A stretch of DNA of 64,000 nucleotides from Dipteris shenzhenensis (Eukaryota > Polypodiophyta > Polypodiopsida > Gleicheniales): NCBI GenBank assembly GCA_047967505.1, contig CM106538.1. One strand, given 5' to 3'. Below are positions 33,358-43,235 of the stretch, piece by piece. Below the pieces are notes generated by a model. It was not told the DNA's origin. It did not search any database and worked only from the letters and a program-made list of their open reading frames with translations. Position numbers and translations under genes: made by a program. Numbering within the stretch: the first letter of the stretch is position 1; each line of letters opens with the position of its first letter.

Positions 33358-35350
33358 GTTTGGACATATGGTGAAGTTTCCAATAAAAATTTGTACTGGG
33401 GCAAGCAAAATGCAATATTGATGCTCAATAATGCCAAAAACCTAGGAGACATTTGCAAATTCGATGCTTGGGGTAGACCCCCGAAAAAGTTATCCTGGGC
33501 ACTTCTGCTAAACAATTTAAAATGCTTAGCCAAAGTGTCCAAAAGAACCACTATATGGGGGGTTCTAGCCTGGGCATCTAACATGCAAATGTGTCCTAAT
33601 GTTTTGACATATTTTTGGGGTAGTTTGGAAATATGTTGACCTTTCTTGTAAAATGTTTGTGTTGGGGTGAAGAAAATCCTAGTTTGATGCAAAACAATGC
33701 TAAAAAACCAAGAGACATTTGTAGGTTCAGAGCCATGGCCAGACCCCCTAAAAAGTGAACCTTTGAGATCTTTCCCTAAGATTTTAAAACTCTTAATCAA
33801 GTGCCCAAATGACCAAGGTTTGGGCAAATAGCCTAATATGCAAATGTGTCTCAATTTTTTGACTTGTTTTTGGGGTGGTTTGGATGAATGGAGTTCTTTC
33901 CAATAAAATTTGTATGTAGGGGTGATCGAGATCCTATATTGATGGGAAAAGACTACAACACTTTTGTATGTCTGGTGCCTGAACTAGATGCCCTAAAAAG
34001 TGGTCATTAGGGCACTTTCACTAAGTAATTTAAAACTCTTAGTGAAAGTGCACAAATAACCACTTTTGGTAGGTCTAGCTAGGGCACCTAACCTACAAAT
34101 GTATCTTGGTCTTTTGGCATAACTTTGGGTAGTTTGAATAAATGAAGTTGTTTCTAGTAAAGTGTCCTATTGGCTTGAGAAAAATCCAAGATCGATGCCA
34201 AATATGGCAACCATGTGCCAAGGATAGACCCCCTCAAAAGTACTCATTTTAACACTTTCACTAAGAATTTTAAAATGCTTAGTGAAAGAACCAAAATGAT
34301 CACTTTTTCAGGGGGTATGGCCTGAGTATGGCATAAGCACCTGAGATGCAAATGTGTCCTAATGTTTTGACATATTTTTGGGGTGGTTTGGATAATGGAA
34401 TTGTTTTCAATAAAATTTGTGTCGGGGTGATCAAAATCCTAGATTGATACCAAAAAATGTGAAATAACTAGACACATTTATAGGACTGGTGCCCAAATGG
34501 TCATTTGGGCACTTTCACTAAGCATTTTAACTGGGTACTTTCACTAAGCATTTTAGAACACTCAGTGAAATGACCACCTTTTAGGGGACATCCTAAAATA
34601 CATGACATGAAAATTTGTCCTATATGTTTGACATATTTTTAGGTCAGTTTGGATAAATGAATTTGTTTCCTATTATTTGTTTTGATTACTGTGACCAAAC
34701 TCCTAGATTGTTGTCAAAAATGGAAAGAGACCAGGAGACATTTATAGGTTTAGTGCCTAGGCCCAATGCCCTAAAAAGTGGCCATTTGGGCACTTTCCCT
34801 AAGTGTTTTAAAACACTATGTAAATTGACCAAAAGACCACTTTTTGGGAGGTTTGGCTAGCACACCTGACCTATAAAAGTCTCTTCATGTTTGGCATAAT
34901 ATTGGGGTAGTTTGCATAAATGGAGTTGTTTCCAGTAAACTTTGTTAGTTGGAGTGAGGAAAATCCAAGATTAATGCCAAATAATGGGAAAAAAATGGCA
35001 CATTTGTAGGTCAAGCACCAAGGCTAGATCCCCTAAAAGGTGGTCATTTGGGCACTTTCACTAAGCATTTAAAAATGCTTAGTGAAAGTGCCCAACTGAC
35101 CATTTTATGGGGGGTCTAGCCATAGCACATGACATGCAAATGTGTCTTAGTTTTTTGACGTATTTTTGTTGTGATTCCAATAAAATTTGTTTGTTGGGTG
35201 ATCAAAATCCAAGATGGATTCTTAAAATGGAACAAAAACTGGGCCACATTTGAAGGTGTAGTGCTTAGGCCATCCCCCCCCTAAAAAGTGGTTATTTGGG
35301 CACTTTTACCAAGCGTTTTAAAAGGCTTAGTGAAAAAGCCCAAAGGACCA
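33358..35350 (+). repeat. Hairpin satellite array, about 255-bp monomer, 7-8 copies
   Basis: The landmark (G)ACATATTTTTGGGGTAGTTTGG recurs at about 33605, 33861, 34116, 34369, 34630, 34891 and 35157, spacing 253-266 bp. Each monomer has two parts: a spacer with CCAGTAAAATTTG.GTTGGGGTGA, and an inverted repeat centred on TCACTAAGCATTTTAAAATGCTTAGTGA. The arms extend at least 30 bp (GGTCATTTGGGCACTTTCAC against GTGAAAGTGCCCAAATGACC) and with mismatches to about 95 bp, to ACATTTG.AGGT on one side and ACCTGCAAATGT-like sequence on the other. The clearest copy is 35042-35101 with one arm mismatch. No coding frame is kept. Confidence 0.9.
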
Positions 35351-35454
35351 AATTCAAGGATTACATTCACATTTTCATGCTTGCATTAATGGGTTATTAG
35401 CGTTCATTAATTACGCTTTAAAGTAGCATGAAAACAACGTGATGATGTTGTTTA

Positions 35455-35645
35455 CCAAAAAAAATCATTGGGAAACCAAATAAAACTACCGCTGGTAATA
35501 ATCATATAAGCGACGGTAACATGTAAATTATTAGCAATTTATATTACAGTCGGTATTATACCCGACAGTAATACTATATTATCGGCAGTGTTTTTCATAT
35601 TATTGCTGGTAGTATCTTAAGTATCGGCGGTATTGTGGCTTGCAA
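35455..35645. repeat. CACTA-like subterminal motif cluster, left
   Basis: Dense short motifs of the type TACCGNYGGTAATA in both orientations: CTACCGCTGGTAATAAT, GCGACGGTAAC, AGTCGGTATTAT, CCGACAGTAATAC, TATCGGCGGTATTG. Such 10-15-bp repeats are typical of subterminal regions of plant CACTA transposons. No CACTA terminus was found, so this is an analogy. Confidence 0.4.
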
Positions 35646-36122
35646 AAATTCTCCAAAAATTCACAATTTCCCACATAGCATGATGCTATATATTGGTGGA
35701 AAGGGCAATAGAGGCTCATCATTTGATCCGATTGTGGTTCATATCCCGATAAACCCTTTGGTAAGTTGGGAAACAAAGTGAACTATGATGTGGATCTGAA
35801 TAAGGGTAAGGCTAAGTAGGGGAGGGTGATTTATCATTCATTATACTTGTGGGTGTGGTTTGCTACTCCGATTCCTTACGTTTCGGGGAAATTGCAGACC
35901 ATGAACATGAGGGCTACTGGATGCGAGTGTTTGTTGTGTGTTCTTGAGGGTGGTATATACTCTAACTCCTTGCATTTTGGGAAACTTGTGGATCACATGA
36001 ATCATGAGTTCCAATGAATGCAATTGCTAGTGAGGAGTCTTAAGCTAAGGCATGGAGAGAAGGGGGAGATGATATTGGCAACGATTTGAGCAGAAATAGG
36101 GCACGTGTTGCAACTATGAATG
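35646..36122. other. No recognised gene
   Basis: Between the motif cluster and the LTR element. Overlapping 60-codon frames on both strands at 35826-36023 show no motif. Confidence 0.4.
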
Positions 36123-36470
36123 TGACAAAGTGAGGATCCTACTCTCCTAGTCTCTAAGACAACATCCTAATACAACACTAATCTACGGAGGATGCAACCT
36201 AAGTGCAAGCATAATGAAGAGAGTGCTCATGACATGTATCTCAAGTCAATTAGGTTCCAAGATAGATTAACTTGGACTCATAAAGAGACTCTTGAGATAG
36301 TGCAAAGTGCTTGATTGATATTCCTTCAAATGAACCTCCCTTTTATAGGTGAGGGTACTTACATCCATTTGCTTACTCACATGTGGGATATCTCCTCCAT
36401 GCCATGTGGCAGCTTACCCTTTGCTCATACCTTTGCTCTACAAGTGCTCATGGCACCACAACTCTCAACA
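36123..36470 (-). repeat. 3' LTR of the non-autonomous element
   Basis: 348 bp. Minus-strand TATA box CTATAAAAGG at about 36339-36348. Confidence 0.9.
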
Positions 36471-36656
36471 CCTCCCCTTGGTGCCATGATCCTTTGGCTA
36501 CTGCAAGGTGGTCAGGTGTGAGTTACAAATCCATCACCTCCCCTTAGTGCATATATTGCTACTTAAGGTGGTAAAGTGTGGTTTTTACATGTCAATACCT
36601 CCCCTGGGTGCTTTCATAGCTACTTTCAGGTGGTCAGGTTTGATTTACAAAAATAT
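36467..36656 (-). repeat. Triplicated polypurine tract region
   Basis: Three tandem units of about 60-66 bp, each starting CACCTCCCCTTGGTGC or a variant and ending in AAGGTGGTCAGGTGTGAGTTACA-like sequence (about 36467, 36533, 36592). On the minus strand each contains a GGGGAGGTG purine run; the first abuts the 3' LTR and is the expected functional tract. Confidence 0.8.
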
Positions 36657-37279
36657 AGGCAAGGTTGGCAAGGTTTTTCGTTTCTCAATACATTCCATTG
36701 ATGTCACCTTTTGGCTCATGGCTTGATGACGACTCATTTGCTTCTTTGTTTGGTGTAGCTACCTGCATGATGCTTTCTTCTTACATGTGCCTTAATGCTT
36801 TCTGTGTGGATGCCATGCTTCCTGCTATGGTCATCTCATGCACTTGTGCTTTTGGCATTCTTTTTACATCGATGTTTGCATTCATGCTTTGCTTTTCCAT
36901 TTGTTGCAAAGGTCTTACCAATTGAATTCTTTCAATATTGGCAGTGTCTAATTGCATACAATGATTCTGACATGACAGGCGCGTAGAGCTTGAAAAGACG
37001 ATCACTTTTCCTTTTTGGAGCGTGTGCAAATTCTTCCTGAATTGCAAGTTATGGCTTGTTGAAGCTTTTGTGAAGAAGAGGGGCCTTTGATGATGTGGCA
37101 CAGGGATTCACATGCTGAATTCCAAACTGTGCTTAACAAGAGGCTGTGCTTAGAAGGCACTGTGGTGACGTGGCACTTTTAACTAACCCCAGTTTAGTTA
37201 ACCCACAGTTACTCAAACTGTACCAAGGTTCAACTAACCCAAACAGTTAACTTAACCACAGTTAAAATTTATCTGCCAC

Positions 37280-37850
37280 GTGGCATTTTGTGGTGAGACC
37301 TTGGAGAAGGATGAAAGAGAAGCGTTGAGCCTTCTGCGACGATGGCGACGACGGCCGACGGAGAAGCTTCGGCTGCTGGAGGTTTGTCGCGGGCATCGCA
37401 ATGGGGAGAAGATGAGCTTGGAGAATGCGTATTCAGTCGCTAGTGAAAGGGGAGATGTAGGAGCGCTTGGGCGCTGTTGGAGCAGCTCGGCCGTGAGTGT
37501 TGCAGGAGTTTCCTGTCCGTGAAGCTGCAGGAAGGAGGTGGTTAGTCACAGGTGCTTTAAGGAGGCCATCTGTGAGGTCGTGCAAGTGCAGCTTGCTGGA
37601 GAGCCGTGGTGGCCGTGCCTTCAGATGGCCATTGCTCGTAGATGGAGTAGCAATCGGTCGTTGAACCGTGAGCTTTGGAGAGCTCCAAGGAGCCGTTGCG
37701 ATAGACGAGACGGCCAACTGGCTGGCTGGAGCCTGCTGTAGTATGGGCTGCGAACTCTCTTCTTCCAAGTCTACTTGCCAATAGAGGAGCAAGCCTTTCT
37801 CATAGCCCGAGCTGGCCCTGCAAGGTTGGAGAGGTCGCTTGCTTTGTCTC
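37280..37850. other. GC-rich core of the non-autonomous element
   Basis: Base composition rises sharply against the AT-rich rest of the element. Open frames exist on both strands (an 80-codon frame on + at 37280-37522, a 119-codon frame on - at 37433-37792 rich in Ser, Pro and Ala), neither with a recognised domain. Captured host sequence is a possible explanation; 5' leader of a lost gag is another. Confidence 0.4.
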
Positions 37851-38054
37851 TTAGGAATCTCTCAAGAAAAGATTTCCTCTAAGAAATATCACAAAACTTC
37901 TCCGTATCTTTCCTTTCTCACTCGAAGTACAAAGGAAGAAGAACACTCTCTCTCACCATACATCTCTCAAGAACGAAATTCTCTCGCGGAAAGAACACTC
38001 AAGAAAAAACATGAGAAAACAGGGTGTGCCTACAACTAATCAAGGAGAGCTAGA

Positions 38055-38071
38055 CCTAAGCTCTGATACCA
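38055..38071 (-). other. Primer-binding site (initiator tRNA-Met)
   Basis: Minus-strand TGGTATCAGAGCTTAGG directly inside the 5' LTR. Confidence 0.85.
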
Positions 38072-38419
38072 TGACAAAGTGAGGATCCTACTCTCCTAGT
38101 CTCTAAGACAACATCCTAATACAACACTAATCTACGGAGGATGCAACCTAAGTGCAAGCATAATGAAGAGAGTGCTCATGACATGTATCTCAAGTCAATT
38201 AGGTTCCAAGATAGATTAACTTGGACTCATAAAGAGAATCTTGAGATAGTGCAAAGTGCTTGATTGATATTCCTTCAAATGAACCTCCCTTTTATAGGTG
38301 AGGGTACTTACATCCATTTGCTTACTCACATGTGGGATATCTCCTCCATGCCATGTGGCAGCTTACCCTTTGCTCATACCTTTGCTCTACAAGTGCTCAT
38401 GGCACCACAACTCTCAACA
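38072..38419 (-). repeat. 5' LTR of the non-autonomous element
   Basis: 348 bp, near-identical to 36123-36470; TATA box at about 38288-38297 on the minus strand. Confidence 0.9.
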
Positions 38420-38869
38420 GAATGCACTATCAAAAAGTCATGAAACTAGAAATGCTTGTCCACAATCTGTGACTAGGCAAATTGTGGATGCATCGAGTCA
38501 TGCCCATGCCAGTATATTTATATGCCTTATAATGTTCTCGGGGCTAAACAGGGAGTTACAAAAAATGATCTCAATGCAAAATGGGCACTACCCCAATGCT
38601 TGATCCACCTCGTGAGGTTGTCAACCAAGATATGGGGAGAGGATTTATGCAGGTGTCACAATCCTCTTAAAGAGGTATTCCACGTGCACAGGGGGAAAAC
38701 GTAAGTCACATGCCAGTCGAGAATGGGCCTTTGTGATTAATTTTCATGACTACATTGAGTGGAAATGCAAGTATTGTGGAATGCAAAAATTAGGGGGAGC
38801 ACCTCGCATAAGGGGTGACTTGCTTGGTGACTAAAGAAAGAGCATTCAGCATTGTGCGGCCCTAATCGT

Positions 38870-40090
38870 GGTCTCTTGTTGCAACCGTGTGGTGAGGTCC
38901 TCCAAGATCTTCAACTGGGCACATAGAGCTATAATCTCATTCTGAAGCTCCAGCTCGGTTTGTGGTCCTTTGGTTTCTAGGCGTTAGACTTGCTCAAACC
39001 GAGCTATGTTCTCTTCATGGAGCTGCACCACTTGTTGCTCCACTAGTCCACATGCACCCTCCAATGCCCTAGACAATTGTGACTGGGTGATCATCACTTC
39101 AGTACAAACATGTGTACAATTGTCCTTATAAGATGAGAAGTCCACCTGGATACCCTTTATGAAGTGCACATACAAGAATTTTGCAAAGCACACCACCACT
39201 TCATTATGGTGTTGGGCCTTTTTTCCCATATACCTTGATATATATCTGTCTGGCATTTTACTAAATCTGTTCATCTTGGCAACTTATTATCTTCCATCTC
39301 CCATGCTGGTCCAAAGCTTGGGTTGCGGTGCTTCCACCTCCCACTATTGTCCTTCTCTGTCTCCTCGCTTGGCTGCCTGAGGCTTCCTCTTCATCTCCTT
39401 TAAGGGCCGGATTGCCAAAAGCTCTTATTTTGAGACAAGCTTGTTCGCTTCTTTCCATTGCATCATGGATGATTTTTTCATGTTAGTTTCGTTAACAAGT
39501 GAAACTTTTATATTGGCATCGAAAGTTTATATGCCCTAATAAAAATAAAACTTTGCAACATTTGCCAAGATTTGAAACTTTTATGCAAATTTTTTAAAAG
39601 TTTCACCAGGATTTACATATTTTACTTAGAAATTTAAAAGAAAAAATATAAAAAACTACTAGTTTTTTCAATATCATGAAACCAAAAAAATTATCTTGAT
39701 AAATTTTTGTCAATAATTTATATTAATATAAAAGTATAGCTTTGATAAAAACATCTATGCATTGCATGCCTACAAAACCAATGCCCATGGTGTTGGTTGC
39801 TGGTTCGTATGTGATAATTATTGACAAAAGACCTAACAAATGATACATCTAATATTAGAAGCATGCAAAATTTTAATTATTAAACATACAAACCTCCAGA
39901 ATGAGCATACATGGATGTATGTGCAATAGTGTCTGGCACATGCTCAAGCATTGCATTGGCAACCATCCATAGTCGCTCGAACTGCAAGCATCGATGCTTG
40001 ACTTATCGAGCCTCCTCTTCATCCTCCTCTTGTGTCAATGGATGCTTGCTTGCTCTTCTGGAGCCTTCCTCCTCCCTAGGCAGAGGAGGA
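38870..40090 (-). pseudogene. Unassigned coding remnant with coiled-coil-like segment
   Basis: Several minus-strand stretches read like decayed exons of one protein. 39897-40090 encodes an acidic block (QEEDEEEAR) and NAMLEHVPDTIAHTSMYAHSGG, ending at a plausible GAG/GTTTGT donor. 39261-39458 encodes GDEEEASGSQARRQRR. 38984-39274 gives MNRFSKMPDRYISRYMGKK, then EVVVCFAKFLYVHFIKGIQVD, then a Gln/Glu-rich helical tail that continues past a stop to about 38870. I do not recognise the family. Its place between two CACTA-like motif clusters suggests, without proof, a transposon-borne gene. Confidence 0.35.
39480..39896. other. AT-rich spacer
   Basis: Strongly AT-rich, with AAACTTT-type runs at 39500-39620; could be an intron of the coding remnant. 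No other structure seen. Confidence 0.4.
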
Positions 40091-40249
40091 GTATATCCTC
40101 TCCTTATGGCATTCTCACAGGAAAGTATTGCTTATTGCAGAGAGCGAAGTGCAAAACCACTTCCTGGACCCTAGGCCCCTCGTTGGAGAGAGGAGGATTT
40201 TTACCTCTTCTCAATCCACTTTTGGTTAAAATGAGCTCGGAAGTTGGCA

Positions 40250-40445
40250 TATATTTTGGGCCGATAGTATTACCGATAGTAATTTGTGTATTACCACCAA
40301 TAATGGTAGTACTAAGGATGGTAGTATGTCAATTATGACCAGTAGGAACATGATTCCTGGTGGGAATACTGCCACTACCGGTGGTAATACCAGTAGTATT
40401 GTGTTAAACTACCAGCGGTAGTATCAGTACTACCAACTACTTACA
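40250..40445. repeat. CACTA-like subterminal motif cluster, right
   Basis: Same motif class as 35455-35645: GCCGATAGTATTACCGATAGTAAT, ATTACCACCAATAATGGTAGTACT, ACTACCGGTGGTAATACC, CTACCAGCGGTAGTATC. Several copies are themselves palindromic. Confidence 0.4.
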
Positions 40446-40858
40446 AATCATTTACACTATTTCTTGTCTTTCACTGGATAGAGCTTTGCATCTTCTTCTT
40501 GATAGACAAGCTCCTCAATAAATTTCATCACATAAGCTCCACAATCCATCGGATTTGGCTATTGAGGAACATTTACACAATCCCATGCATGATATTTGTC
40601 ATTTGCTACTAATCCATAGATCCAAAACAACCAAACCTAAATGCCCAAATAGAAAAGTGTCGTTAAAGAACATACCTTTAAGATATAGGACTATTGGTAA
40701 GTATGTTGCTAATGCACTTAACAAGTTCTATATTTATAGCGTGGCATGCATATATCTTCAAAACCCTGCACTACCACATAGACACTTGTCAAACAATAGG
40801 GCACCACAAGGAAATTGCATTTTAAAACGCCTTACTGCCCAAATGATAACTTTTTAGG
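40446..40858. other. No recognised gene
   Basis: A 100-codon + frame at 40555-40857 has no recognised motif. Leads into the second satellite array. Confidence 0.4.
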
Positions 40859-41587
40859 AGTGTGTGACTTGGGCACTAAACTTGTAAATGTGGCCTTTTT
40901 TTAAAAAAAGGCATCAATATTAGATTTTTATCATCCCAATAAACAAATTTTATTGGAACTACCCCAAAAATATGTCAAACAATTAAGACACATCTTCATG
41001 TCAGGTGCTTAGGCTAGACCCTAAAATAATCAGCCATTAGGGCATGAAAGTGTCCAAATGACCACTTTTAGGGGGTCAAGCCTTGGTACTTGATTTGCAA
41101 ATATGTTCTGGGTTTTTGTCATTATTTGGCATCAACTTGGATTTTCCTCACCCCAACAAACAAAGTTTACTAGAAATAAGTCCATTTATCTAGACCACCC
41201 CAAAATATGCCAAAATGCTAAGAGACTTTTGCAAGTTAGGTGCCCTAGCCAGACCTCCCAAAAGTGGTATTTTGGGCACTTTAGCACTTAGTGAAAGTGC
41301 CCAAATGATCACTTTTTAGTAGGTCTCATCTAGGCACTAGACTTGCAAATGTCTCCTAGCCTTTTCCCATTTTTGACATCAATCTAGGATTTTTGTCACC
41401 CTAATAGACAAATTTTATTGGAAGAAAATCCATTTAGCCAAACCACCCAAAAAATATGTCAAAATTAGGACACATTTGCATGTTAGGTACTTAGGCTAGT
41501 AGACCCCCTATGAGGTGGTCATTTGGGCACTTTCACTAAGCATTTCAAAATGCTTAGTAAAAGTGCCCAAATGACCACTTATTAGGG
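40859..41587 (-). repeat. Hairpin satellite array, opposite orientation, about 3 copies
   Basis: Same family as 33358-35350 but with the spacer on the other strand: CAAATTTTATTGGAA...CCACCCCAAAAATATGTCAAA at about 40945, 41163 and 41410. The hairpin is clear at 41514-41587 (GGTGGTCATTTGGGCACTTT against AAAGTGCCCAAATGACCACT). Confidence 0.85.
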
Positions 41588-41872
41588 TGTCTATTTTTCT
41601 CAATGGACACATAATCCAACACTAAGCGCACAACAAAGTGGATGAGATAGATCACATAGTTAGGCAATACACAATGTACACTAAACCAAAAAGAGAAAGC
41701 TGATACAAGATATACACAACCCTAGGTGGGTTGCCCTAAGTCCATAAGGACTATTCACATAGGGACTTATAATCCCTCTAGAGAACTCTACACACCTATC
41801 CATCTACCCATACATACAATATATGAACACATGTGTGGGTGATGACCATCTTAATGGCCTTACACTTCAACA
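41588..41872 (-). repeat. Putative 3' LTR of a deleted copia element
   Basis: Minus strand begins TGTTGAAGTGTAAGGCC after a polypurine run (CTGATGGGAGAG, 41873-41884) and ends AAAAATAGACA at 41588, where satellite sequence starts. No second copy was found, so the limits are inferred. Confidence 0.55.
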
Positions 41873-42437
41873 CTCTCCCATCAGTGATGATGTCTATATC
41901 ACAAAGAGATAAGCATGACTTAAACTTCTCAAACTTCTCTCGAGGAGCAAGGATTTTGTGAATAAAAATGATGCTTGGTCCTTGGAGAGACAATGATCGA
42001 TGCCCATACCATTGGTGCTATAATTGAGAAGTTGTGTGAGCACCCATGCATGCTTTTTTACTAGGGTTTGTGATAGCCACCTTATAAAAAATGTCATCCC
42101 TCAACCTATGTCCAATGAGCTCTTTCCTAGTGAACAAGAGCACCTTCTTGTCATCAAATAGCATTTTGTTGGACCTTTAATTAGGACATTGTATCACTCA
42201 TACTAGATTCATGGTAAGTCCCAGCACATAAAGAAAATGACAAATGGACTTTGCCTTCCCATTTGGAAGTTGAACTAGTATGTCACCAATCCCCTTGATT
42301 GGAACTGGATGATTGTATCTTAGATGAGCATTTTAAGCTCCCTTGATTGAATTAAGTGTCTTGAACCAATCACATATAATGCAACCCATGTATTGTGATG
42401 CACCTGAATCCACTATCCGCAGATCACGGTCAATTTT
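41873..42437 (-). pseudogene. Copia remnant: protease fused to RNase H tail
   Basis: Minus strand. From 42437 downward it reads DRDLRIVDSGASQYM, the copia protease start with Asp-Ser-Gly intact, then IKGIGDILVQLPNGK and FLYVLGLTMNLV. A GAG-pre-integrase trace (HQWYGHRS, near 42000) is followed at once by the RNase H C-terminal type block DQASFLFTK / APREKFEKFKSCLSLCD. Integrase and reverse transcriptase are missing. The upstream part continues beyond a younger LTR element, at 46277 onward. Confidence 0.7.
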
Positions 42438-43217
42438 TCTTATGGAATTGTATTTTTGATATTTCTTGGAAATTATTTTATTTTAGCCAAGTGTGACTAT
42501 GGCAAATTATTCCATAGGAGCGCACCGGACACTGTGGGTATCCATAGTGGATGCTTTGTGGGGTTTAGTTGGGGATGCCTAACTACCCGTGTTTTGCTAG
42601 GCTGGATGGTTAGTATTTTGGGTGATTCCATGTTAATACTAATGTGGCTAGTGTTATTAGTGTTATTGCAATTGGTCGCAAGGTGTGTATTTTGATGTCT
42701 GTATATCAAGCATACAATTGTGTTGGGATTAGTTGGTATGATGATGATTCATCGATTGATTGTAACAACTAACACACTTGGTGACTTGAGTACAAATGAT
42801 GAGTTGTATAGCAAGTAATGGAGATGGTGAAGGTGATTTGGATTGATCAAAGTATCGAATTCAATATTGTAAAGTAATGAATATTAAGCTGTGGGCTAAT
42901 TTATTTTATTAAATGTGGATGAGGGAATATAAAGCCTTGTGATATTTTAATCTCGTGGAACTATGTTGAGAAATATCTCTAATTGTGGACAAGGGATGCT
43001 TTTGGATGTACTATTATTGGCTCTTTGCTTTTTTGAATTACAATTATAAATACTCAAGATGGGAAGCTAGAGCCACCATCTAGCTGGGGCAGATTGGAGC
43101 CCATGCAATGTCGCTCTCTCCTTCTCTTCCCTCCCCCATTTTTTTCTTTGTTCTTGGTTTCTATGGTTTTTGTAAATTATTATGTTGTTGTCATGTTTAA
43201 TTTTAATTTTTATAATA
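42438..43217 (+). repeat. 5' LTR of the 42.4-46.3 kb element
   Basis: 780 bp; TATAAATA box at 43045-43052. Shares AATTGTATTT.TGATATTTCTT, CCAAGTGTGACTATGG-like and GTGTATTTTGATGTCTGTATA with the 3' copy. Confidence 0.88.
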
Positions 43218-43218
43218 G

Positions 43219-43235
43219 TGGTATCAGAGCCTGGC
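43219..43235 (+). other. Primer-binding site (initiator tRNA-Met)
   Basis: TGGTATCAGAGCCTGGC, one base after the 5' LTR. Confidence 0.85.

Larger units (their letters stand above)
36123..38419 (-). mobile_element. Non-autonomous LTR retrotransposon, 2.3 kb
   Basis: Two 348-bp LTRs (36123-36470 and 38072-38419) with one difference noticed (36289 C against 38238 A), TG...CA ends and a 5-bp target duplication GAATG at 36118-36122 and 38420-38424. Primer site for initiator tRNA-Met next to the right LTR puts the element on the minus strand. The 1.6-kb interior has no gag, protease, integrase or reverse transcriptase motif in any frame, so it must depend on another element. Near-identical LTRs mean a recent insertion. 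Confidence 0.92.
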
